Shown here piece by piece: positions 1 to 8,153 of a stretch of 64,000 nt of DNA (the first letter of the stretch is position 1; each line of letters starts with the position of its first letter). The DNA comes from Calendula officinalis (Eukaryota > Streptophyta > Magnoliopsida > Asterales > Asteraceae). The notes under the pieces were generated by a model. The model was not told the DNA's origin and searched no databases. It was given only the letters and a program-made list of their open reading frames with translations. The DNA is taken from positions 19,268,977 to 19,332,976 of the forward strand of contig OY970828.1 of assembly GCA_963853835.1 (NCBI GenBank), in the 5' to 3' direction. Both the position numbers and the translations under genes were made by a program.

Positions 1-231
1 TGTTGAGCCATGAGCCTTGAACCGTGACTTGAGCCTTGTGCCTTGACCCTTGAGCCTTTTTCCTGGAACGTTGAGCCTTGATCCTTGAGCCATGAGATTT
101 GAGCCTTGAGCCTTGAGCTTTGAGCCTTGAGACTTGAGCCTTGAGCCTTGAGCCTTGAGCCTTGAGCCTTGAGCCTTGAGCCTTGAGCCTTGAGCCTTGA
201 GCCTTGAGCCTTGAGCCTTAAGCCTTGAGCC

Positions 232-1373
232 TTGACCCTGGAGCCTTGAGCCTCGAGCCCCGAGCCTTGAGCCTTCAGGAACCTTGAGTCTTGAGCCTTG
301 AGCCTTGAGCCTTGAGCCTTGACCCTTGAACCTTGACCCTTGACCCTTTAGCCTTGAGCCTTGAGCCTTGAGTCTTGAGCCTTGAGACATGAGCCTTGAC
401 CCTTGACCATTGAGTGTTGAGCCTTGAGCCTTGACTTTTGAGCCTTGACCCTTGAGGCGTGACTTGAGCCTTGAGCCTTGATCCTTGAGCCTTGAGCCTT
501 GACCTTGACCCTTGACCGTTGACCCTCTACCCTTGACTGTTGTGCCTTGAGCCTTGACACTTGAGCCGTCACTTGAGCCTTGAGCCTTGAGCCTTGAGCC
601 TTTTTCCTTGAGCCTTGAGCCTTCAGCCTTGAGCATTGAGCCTTGAGCTTTGAGCCTTGAGCCATGAGCCTTGAGCCTTGAGCCTTGAGCCTTGAACCTT
701 GAGCCTTGAGCCTTGAGCCTTGAGCCTTGAGCCTTGAGCCTTGAGCCTTGAGCCTTGAGCCTTGAGCCTTGAGCCTCGAGCCCAGAGCCTGGAGTCTTGG
801 GCCTTGAGCCTCAAGCCTTGAGCCTTGCACCTTGAGCCTTGAGCCTTGAGCCTTGAGCCTTGAGCCTTGAGCCTTGAGCCTTGAGCCTGGTGCCTTGACC
901 CTGGAGCCTTGAGCCTCGAGCCCCGAGCCTTGAGCCTTCAGGAACCTTGAGTCTTGAGCCTTGAGCCTTGAGCCTTGAGCTTTGAGCCTTGAGCATTGAG
1001 CCTTAATCCTTGAGCCTAGAGCCTTGAGCCTTGAGCCTTGAGCCTTGAGCCTTGAGCCCGGAGCCTCGATCCCGGAGCCTCGATCCTCGAGCCTCTACCT
1101 CGAGCCTCAAGCCTTAACCCTTGACCCTTGAGCCTTGAGCCTTGAGCCTTGACCCTTGAGCCTTGTGCCTTGAGCCTTGAGCCTTGAGCCTTGAGCCTTG
1201 AGACATGAGCCTTGACCCTTGACCCTTGAGTGTTGAGCCTTGAGCCTTGACTTTTGAGCCTTGACCCTTGAGCCGTGACTTGAGCCTTGAGCCTTGATCC
1301 TTGAGCCTTGAGCCTTGACCCTTGACCCTTGACCCTTGACCGTTGACCCTCTACCCTTGACTGTTGTGCCTTG
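232..1373. repeat. Imperfect second-level repeat within the 7-bp array
   Basis: Two stretches share long ordered strings of variant heptamers. One string runs from about 232 to 290 (TTGACCCTGG, then CTCGAGCCCCGAGCC, then CTTCAGGAACC) and recurs from about 895 to 955. A second string runs from about 383 to 545 (GAGACATGAGCC, GAGTGTTGAGCC, CTTTTGAGCC, ending CCCTCTACCCTTGACTG) and recurs at about 1201-1373. The offsets differ, about 663 and 820-830 bp, so copies have gained or lost heptamers since duplication. The start of the window (1 to about 138) also matches 6234-6371 almost base for base, which points to a further long-range duplication. Confidence 0.75.
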
Positions 1374-2199
1374 AGCCGTCACTTGAGCCTTGAGCCTTGA
1401 GCCTTGAGCCTTGAGCCTTGAGCCTTGAGCCTTGAGCCGTGAGCCTTGAGCCTTGAGCCTCGAGCTTCGAGCCTTGAGCCTCGAGCCCAGAGCCTTGAGC
1501 CTTGAGTCTTGAGCCTTGAGCCTTGAGCCTTGAGCCTTGAGCCTTGAGCCTTGAGCCTTGAGCCTTGAGCCTTGAGCCTTGGGCCTCGAGCCTCGAGCCT
1601 TGAGCCTTGAGCCTTGTGCCTTGAGACTTCAACCTGGAGCCTTGGAGCCTTGAGCGTCGAGCCTCAAACCTTGAGCCATGAACCTTGACCCTTGACCCTT
1701 GTGCCTTCAGCCTTGAGCCTTGAGACTTGAGCCATGACCCTTAACACTTGACCCTTGAGTGTTGAGCCTTGAGCCTTGACTTTTGAGCCTTGACCCTTGA
1801 GCCGTGACTTGAGCCTTGAGCCTTGAGTTTTGACTCTTGACACGTGAGCCGTGACCCTTGAGCCTTAAGCCTTGAGCCTTGAGCCTTGAGCCTTGAGCCT
1901 TGAGCCTTGAGCCTTGAGCCTTGAGCCTTGAGCCTTGAGCCTTGAGACTTGAGCCTTGAGCCTTTTGCCTTGAGTCCTGACCCTTGAGCCGTGACTTGAG
2001 CCTTGGACCTTGATCCTTGAGCCTTGAGCCTTGAACCTTGAGCCTTGAGCCCCGAACCATCCTTGAGCCTTTTGCATTTTGCCTTGAACCTGGAGCCTTG
2101 AGCCTTGAGCCTTGAGCCTTGAACCTTGAACCTTGAGCCTTGAGCATTGAGCCTTGAGCCTTGAGCCTGGAGCCTTGAGCCTTGAGCCTTGAGCCTGGA

Positions 2200-2258
2200 T
2201 CCTCGAGCCTCGAGCCTCGAGCCTCGAGCCTCGAGCCTCGAGCATCGAGCCTCGAGCC
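2200..2258. repeat. CpG-bearing TCGAGCC sub-array
   Basis: A run of about eight heptamers has changed from TTGAGCC to TCGAGCC, giving overlapping CTCGAG (XhoI) sites and one CpG per 7 bp. One unit has a further change, giving CATCGAG. A similar run lies at about 6945-6990 and shorter ones near 2515-2550 and 3015-3045. Clustering of the same variant suggests local expansion of one mutated unit. Confidence 0.85.
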
Positions 2259-2629
2259 TTGAGCCTTGAGCCTTGACCCTTGACCCTTGACTTTTGACCC
2301 TTGACCGTGACCCTTGAGCCTTGAGCTTTGAACCTTGAGCCCTCATCCTTTAGCCATGAGCCATGAGTCTTGAGCCTTGAGCCTTGAGCCTTGAGCCTTG
2401 AGCCTTGAGCCTTGAGCCTTGAGCCTTGAGCCTTGAGCCTTGAGCCTTGAGCCTTGACCCTTGAGCCTTGAGTCTTGAGCCTTGAGCCTTGAGCCTTGAG
2501 CCTTGAGCCTGGAGCCTCGAGCCTCGATCCTCGAGCCTCGAGCCTCGAGCCCAGAGCCTTGAGCCTTGACCCGTGTGCCTTGAGCCTTGAGCCTTGAGAC
2601 TTGAGCCATGTCCCTTGACACTTGACCCT

Positions 2630-4240
2630 TGAGTGTTGAGCCTTGAGCCTTGACTTTTGAGCCTTGACCCTTGAGCCGTGACTTGACCCTTGAGCCTTGA
2701 GTTTTGACTCTTGACACGTGAGCCGTGACCCTTGAGCCTTGAGCCTTGAGCGTTGAGCCTTGAGCCTTGAGCCTTGAGCCTTGAGACTTGAGCCTTGAGC
2801 CTTTTGCCTTGAGTCCTGACCCTTGAGCCGTCACTTGAGCCTTGATCGTTGATCCTTGAGCCTTGAGCCTTGAACCTTGAGCCTTGAGCCTTGAACCTTG
2901 ATCCTTGAGCCTTTTGCTTTTTGCCTTGATACTGGAGCCTTGAGCCTTGAGCCTTGAACTTTGAACCTTGAGCCTTGAGCGTTGAGCCTTGAGCCTTGAG
3001 CCTTGAGCCTGGAGCCTTGAGCCTCGAGCCTCGAGCCTCGAGCCTTGAGCGTTGAGCCTTGAGCCTTGAGCCTTGAGCCTTGAGCCTGGACCCTTGACCC
3101 TTGACTTTTGACCCTTGACCGTGACCCTTGAGCCTTGAGCTTTGAACCTTGAGCCCTCATCCTTTAGCCATGAGCCTTGAGTCTTGAGCCTTGAGCCTTG
3201 ACCCTTGACCCTTGATCGTTGACCGTTGACCCTTGACCCTTGACCTTCGAGTGTTGTGCCTTTAGCCTTGACCCTTGAGCCGTGACTTGAGCCTTGAGCC
3301 TTGAGCCTTGAGCCTTGAGCCTTTTTCCTTGAACCCTGAGCCTTAATCCTTGAGCATTGAGCCTTGAACTTTGAGCCTTGAGCCTTGAGCCTTGAGCCTT
3401 AACCCTTGAGCCTTGAGCGTTTTGCCTTGAGTCCTGACCCTTGAGCCGTGACTTGAGTCTTGATCCTTGAGCCTTGAGCCTTGAGCCTTGAGCCTTGAGC
3501 CTTGAGCCTTGAGCCTTGATCCTTGAGCCTTGAGCCTTGAGCCTTGAGCCTTGAGCCTTGAGCCTTGAGCCTTGATCCTTGAGCCTTGAGCCTTGAGCCT
3601 TGAGCCTTGAGCCTTGAGCCTTGAGCCTTGAGCCTTGAGCCTTGAGCCTTGAGCCTTGAGCCTTGATCCTTGACCCTTGACCCTTGAGCCTTGACCCTGG
3701 AGCCTCGAGCCCAGAGCCCTGAGCCCTGAGCCTTGAGCCTTGAGCCTTGAGCCTTGGGCCTTGAGAGTTGAGCGTTGAGCGTTGAGCCTCGAGCCTCAAG
3801 CCTTGAGCCTTGACCCTTGACCCTTGTGCCTTGAGCCTTGAGCCTTGAGACTTGAGCCATGACCCTTGACCCTTGACCCTTGAGTGTTGAGCCTTGAGCC
3901 TTGACTTTTGAGCCTTGACCCTTGAGTCGAGACTTGAGCCTTGAGCATTGACTTTTGACTCTTGACACTTGAGTCGTGACCCTTGAGCCTTAAGCCTTGA
4001 ACCTTGAACCTTGAGCCTTGAGCCTTGAGCCTTGAGCCTTGAACCTTGAGCCTTAAGCCTTGAGCCTTGAACCTTGAACCTTGACCCTTGCCCGTGACCC
4101 TTGAGCCTTGAGCTTTGACCCTTGAGCCTTCATCCTTGAGCCATGCGCCTTGAGTCTTGAGCCTTGAGCCTTGAGCCTTGAGCCTTGACCCTTGAGCCTT
4201 GACCCTTGAGCCTTGAGCCTTGACCCTTGACCTTGACCCT
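2630..4240. repeat. ~1.61-kb higher-order unit of the 7-bp satellite, copy 1
   Basis: This copy begins near the GAGTGTTGAGCC marker at about 2630 and contains a fixed series of rare heptamers: CACGTGAGCCGTGACC near 2715, GATACTGGAGCC near 2928, CCTCATCCTTTAGCC near 3155, GATCGTTGACCGTTGACC near 3211, and GAGAGTTGAGCGTTGAGCG near 3765. The same series recurs at 4241-5880. The offset grows from about 1604-1611 bp at the left to 1624 bp (232 x 7) in the centre and about 1631 bp at the right, consistent with whole-heptamer and small indels after duplication. Confidence 0.85.
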
Positions 4241-5880
4241 TGAGTGTTGAGCCTTGAGCCTTGACTTTTGAGCCTTGACCCTTGAGCCGTGACTTGACCC
4301 TTGAGCCTTGAGTTTTGACTCTTGACATGTGAGCCGTGACCCTTGAGCCTTGAGCGTTGAGCCTTGAGCCTTGAGCCTTGAGACTTGAGCCTTGAGCCTT
4401 TTGCCTTAAGTCCTGACCCTTGAGCCGTGACTTGAGCCTTGATCGTTGATCCTTGAGCCTTGAGCCTTGAACCTTGAGCCTTGAGCCTTGAACCTTGATC
4501 CTTGAGCCTTTTGCTTTTTGCCTTGATACTGGAGCCTTGAGCCTTGAGCCTTGAACTTTGAACCTTGAGCCTTGAGCGTTGAGCCTTGAGCCTTGAGCCT
4601 TGAGCCTCGAGCCTTGAGCCTCGAGCCTCGAGCCTCGAGCCTTGAGCGTTGAGCCTTGAGCCTTGAGCCTTGAGCCTTGAGCCTTGAGCCTGGACCCTTG
4701 ACCCTTGACTTTTGACCCTTGACCGTGACCCTTGAGCCTTGAGCTTTGAACCTTGAGTCCTCATCCTTTAGCCATGAGCCTTGAGTCTTGAGCCTTGAGC
4801 CTTGAGCCTTGAGCCTTGACCCTTGACCCTTGATCGTTGACCGTTGACCCTTGACCCTTGACCTTCAGTGTTGTGCCTTTAGCCTTGACCCTTGAGCCGT
4901 GACTTGAGCCTTGAGCCTTGAGCCTTGAGCCTTGAGCCTTTTTCCTTGAACCCTGAGCCTTAATCCTTGAGCATTGAGCCTTGAACTTTGAGCCTTGAGC
5001 CTTGAGCCTTGAGCCTTAACCCTTGAGCCTTGAGCGTTTTGCCTTGAGTCCTGACCCTTGAGCCGTGACTTGAGTCTTGATCCTTGAGCCTTGAGCCTTG
5101 AGCCTTGAGCCTTGAGCCTTGAGCCTTGAGCCTTGATCCTTGAGCCTTGAGCCTTGAGCCTTGAGCCTTGAGCCTTGAGCCTTGAGCCTTGAGCCTTGAT
5201 CCTTGAGCCTTGAGCCTTGAGCCTTGAGCCTTGAGCCTTGAGCCTTGAGCCTTGAGCCTTGAGCCTTGAGCCTTGAGCCTTGATCCTTGACCCTTGAGCC
5301 TTGACCCTTGAGCCTTGACCCTGGAGCCTCGAGCCCAGAGCCCTGAGCCCTGAGCCTTGAGCCTTGAGCCTTGAGCCTTGGGCCTTGAGAGTTGAGCGTT
5401 GAGCGTTGAGCCTCGAGCCTCAAGCCTTGAGCCTTGACCCTTGACCCTTGTGCCTTGAGCCTTGAGCCTTGAGACTTGAGCCATGACCCTTGACCCTTGA
5501 CCCTTGAGTGTTGAGCCTTGAGCCTTGACTTTTGAGCCTTGACCCTTGAGTCGAGACTTGAGCCTTGAGCATTGACTTTTGACTCTTGACACTTGAGTCG
5601 TGACCCTTGAGCCTTAAGCCTTGAACCTTGAGCCTTGAGCCTTGAGCCTTGAGCCTTGAGCCTTGAACCTTGAGCCTTAAGCCTTGAGCCTTGAACCTTG
5701 AACCTTGACCCTTGCCCGTGACCCTTGAGCCTTGAGCTTTGACCCTTGAGCCTTCATCCTTGAGCCATGCGCCTTGAGTCTTGAGCCTTGAGCCTTGATC
5801 CTTGAGCCTTGAGCATTGACCCTTGAGCCTTGACCCTTGAGCCTTGAGCCTTGACCCTTGACCTTGACCCTTGAGTGTTG
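4241..5880. repeat. ~1.63-kb higher-order unit of the 7-bp satellite, copy 2
   Basis: This is the direct tandem repeat of 2630-4240, with the same order of rare variant heptamers. Examples are CATGTGAGCCGTGACC near 4326 (one base changed from CACGTG), GATACTGG near 4526, CCTCATCCTTTAGCC near 4759 and GAGAGTTGAGCG near 5387. After about 5880 the similarity to the following copy-1 sequence stops. Microsatellites rarely hold such order over 1.6 kb, so unequal exchange of long segments, not only slippage, must shape this array. Confidence 0.85.
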
Positions 5881-7473
5881 AACCTTGAGCCTTGAGCCTT
5901 GAACCGTGACTTGAGCCTTGAGCATTGAGTCTTGAGCCTTGAGCCTTGAGCCTTTTTCCTGGAACCTTGAGCGTTAAGCCTTGAGCCTTGATCCTTGAGC
6001 CTTGAGCTTTGAGCCTTGAGCCTTGAGCCTTGAGCCTTAAGCCTTGAGCCTTGAGCCTTGAGCCTTAAGCCTTGAGCCTTGAGCCTTTAGCCTTGAGCCT
6101 TGACCCTGGAGCCTTGAACCTCGAGCCCCGAGCCTTGAGCCTTCAGGAGCCTTGAGTCTTGAGTCTTGAGCCTTGAGCCTTGAGCCTTGATCCTTGAGCC
6201 TTGATCCTTGAGCCTTGATACTTGACCCTTGAGTGTTGAGCCATGAGCCTTGAACCGTGACTTGAGCCTTGTGCCTTGACCCTTGAGCCTTTTTCCTGGA
6301 ACGTTGAGCCTTGATCCTTGAGCCATGAGATTTGAGCCTTGAGCCTTGAGCTTTGAGCCTTGAGACTTGAGCCTTGAGCCTTGAGCCTTGAGCCTTGAGC
6401 CTTGAGCCTTGAGCCTTGAGCCTTGAGCCTTGAGCCTTGAGCCTTGAGCCTTGAGCCTTGAGCCGTGAGCCTTGAGCCTTGAGCCTTGAGCCTTGAGCCT
6501 TAAACCGTGACTTGATCCTTGTGCCTTGAGCCTTGAGCCTTGAGCCTTGAGCCTTGAGCCTTGAGCCTTGAGCCTTGAGCCTTGAGCCTTGAGCCTTCAG
6601 CCTTGAGCCTTGAGCCTTGAGCCTTGAGACTTGATCCTTGAGCCTTGAGCCTTGAGCCTTTTCCCTTGAGTCCTGACCCTTGAGCCGTGACTTGAGCCTT
6701 GATCCTTGATCCTTGAGCCTTGAGCCTTGAACCTTGAGCCTTGAGCCTTGAACCTTGATCCTTGAGCCTTTTGCCTTTTGCCTTTTTCCTTGAACCTGGA
6801 GCCTTGAGCCTTGAGCCTTGAGCCTTGAACCTTGAGCCTTGAGCCTTGAGCCTTGAGCCTTGAGCCTTGAGCCTTGATCCTTGAGCCTTGAGCCTTGAAC
6901 CTTGAACCTTGAGCCTTGAGCGTGGAGCCTTGAGCCTGGAGCCTCGAGCCTCGAGCCTCGAGCCTCGAGCCTCGAGCCTCGAGCCTCGAGCCTTGAGCCT
7001 TGAGCCTTGAGCCTTGAGCCTTGAGCTTTGAGCCTTGAGCCTTGAGCCTTGAGCCTTGACACTTGACACTTGAGCCTTGAGCCTTGAGCGTTGCGCCTTG
7101 AGCCTTGAGCCTTGAGCCTTGAGCCTTTTGCCTTGAGTCCTGACCCTTGAGCCGTGACTTGAGACTTGATCCTTGAGCCTTAAGCCTTGAACGTTGAACC
7201 TTGAGCCTGGAGCCTTGAGCCTCTTGCCTTGAGCCTTGAGCCTTGAGCCTTGAGCCTCGAGCCCAGAGCCTTGAGCCTTGGGCCTTGAGCCTTGAGCCTT
7301 GAGCCTTGAGCCTTGTGCCTTGAGCCTTGTGCCTTAAGACTTGAGCCTTGAGCCTTGAGCCTTGAGCCTTGAGCCTTGATCCTCAAGCCTTGAGCCTTTA
7401 GCCTTGACCCTTGACCCTTGTGCCTTGATCCTTGAGCCTTGAGACTTGATCCATGACCCTTGACCCTTGACCC

Positions 7474-7489
7474 TTGAGTGTTGAGCCTT
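7474..7489. repeat. Left target-site duplication of the retroposon
   Basis: TTGAGTGTTGAGCCTT matches 8138-8153 exactly. Its last two T bases could equally belong to the poly-T tract, so the duplication is 14-16 bp, a normal length for target-primed reverse transcription. Confidence 0.93.
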
Positions 7490-7504
7490 TTTTTTTTTTT
7501 TTTT
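7488..7504 (-). other. Poly(A) tail of the retroposon
   Basis: Seventeen consecutive T bases on the + strand equal a minus-strand poly(A). The tract is uninterrupted, which suggests a fairly recent insertion, because such tails shorten and accumulate changes with age. Two of the bases overlap the possible target-site duplication. Confidence 0.95.
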
Positions 7505-7510
7505 GATAAA

Positions 7511-7521
7511 GGGCTATGCCC
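7511..7521 (-). other. Small hairpin just upstream of the poly(A)
   Basis: GGGC-TAT-GCCC forms a 4-bp GC stem with a 3-base loop, six bases from the poly-T tract. In several plant and fish L1-clade LINEs a 3' stem-loop is recognised by the element's own reverse transcriptase. Position and shape fit that role, but a stem this short could arise by chance. Confidence 0.5.
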
Positions 7522-8137
7522 GGCAAAAATTATATCATCAAAAGAAAAGTTATTTACAAACAAAGATGGGTAAAAAATACCACATCTTAAAAATAACTAC
7601 TTGGCCTCCCAAAACATGCTTTGGGAATAAGACCAACAAAAGAAGCATAACTCTATAACCAATATCTAAACCTATTCTAGGTATACCAAAAAAAACTAAG
7701 ATTATAAAATAATCTTTTAACATCAAAAGACAAAATACCTAAAGCATCCTTAATCTTCCAAGTCTCGACTTTTACAATCAACTTGCACTTGTGATTATGC
7801 TTGATCTTCAAATTGTGTACTTTGATCTTGACACAATCCATGCACATATCAATCTTCACTCCATCATTATCATAACCCGGATTAAGGTTTAATTTTGACC
7901 CAATGAAGGTCAAAATTAAACCCATAATGCCATACCAATTTGTTATAACACTACAATCCCTAAGAATCAAATCTGCCTTTGGCCCGAGATAAGTCAACAT
8001 CCAGTTCAAAAAACAATAACACTTTGACCGGATATAATTAGCCTTTCCCAAATTCGACCCGATGAAAATCAAGACAACAAAAATATAAAATCCATGGACA
8101 TTACCTAAATAACAGTGTATTATGTAGGCAATGCAGA

Positions 8138-8153
8138 TTGAGTGTTGAGCCTT
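8138..8153. repeat. Right target-site duplication of the retroposon
   Basis: An exact copy of 7474-7489. Directly after it the array resumes with GAGCCTTGACTTTTGAGCC, the continuation expected from intact paralogues of the same heptamer string elsewhere in the array (for example 5471-5560). The element is therefore cleanly delimited. Confidence 0.93.

Larger units (their letters stand above)
1..7487. repeat. 7-bp satellite array (GAGCCTT)n, left block
   Basis: This block is a continuous head-to-tail array of the heptamer GAGCCTT (AAGGCTC on the minus strand), already under way at base 1, so the array extends beyond the window. Pure runs, such as about 126-210 and 2395-2455, alternate with variant heptamers: GACCCTT, GAGTCTT, GATCCTT, GAACCTT, GAGCCTC, and interruptions such as TTTTTCC, CCGTGACTT and GACTTTT. 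The variants recur in the same order at distant places, so the array has a second level of organisation. Because 7 is coprime to 3 and the minus-strand unit has no stop in any frame, every minus frame reads as an endless GSRLKAQ heptapeptide; this is a by-product of the unit and not coding. No gene, RNA or promoter is visible. I do not recognise the family. It is not the plant telomere repeat TTTAGGG, although the unit length is the same. Confidence 0.97.
7488..8137 (-). mobile_element. Poly(A) retroposon, probably a 5'-truncated LINE 3' end
   Basis: This ~650-bp non-satellite island interrupts the 7-bp array. It has a 17-base poly-T on the + strand (7488-7504), hence a 3' poly(A) on the minus strand, and is flanked by a 14-16 bp direct repeat. 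Those are the marks of target-primed reverse transcription. Reading the minus strand, the last ~20 bases before the poly(A) contain a small hairpin (7511-7521), a feature known at the 3' ends of some plant L1-type LINEs. A minus frame is open for about 150 codons inside the island (8137 down to 7677) but shows no reverse transcriptase, endonuclease or zinc-knuckle motif that I can see. The remaining 7505-7676 would be 3' UTR. It is also much more AT-rich than its surroundings. Alternatives are a processed pseudogene or a long SINE with a LINE-derived tail. Retroposition is near certain; the LINE assignment is a judgement from memory. Confidence 0.85.

Noticed and set aside
7180..7563. A 127-codon minus-strand frame starting in the retroposon 3' end and running into satellite
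   Set aside because: It crosses the poly(A) tail (giving a lysine run) and then reads heptamers. It is an artefact of the insertion boundary.
7488..8137. LTR retrotransposon or DNA transposon
   Set aside because: There are no terminal direct or inverted repeats. The flanking duplication is 14-16 bp, not 4-6 bp or the usual 2-9 bp of cut-and-paste elements, and there is a terminal poly(A).
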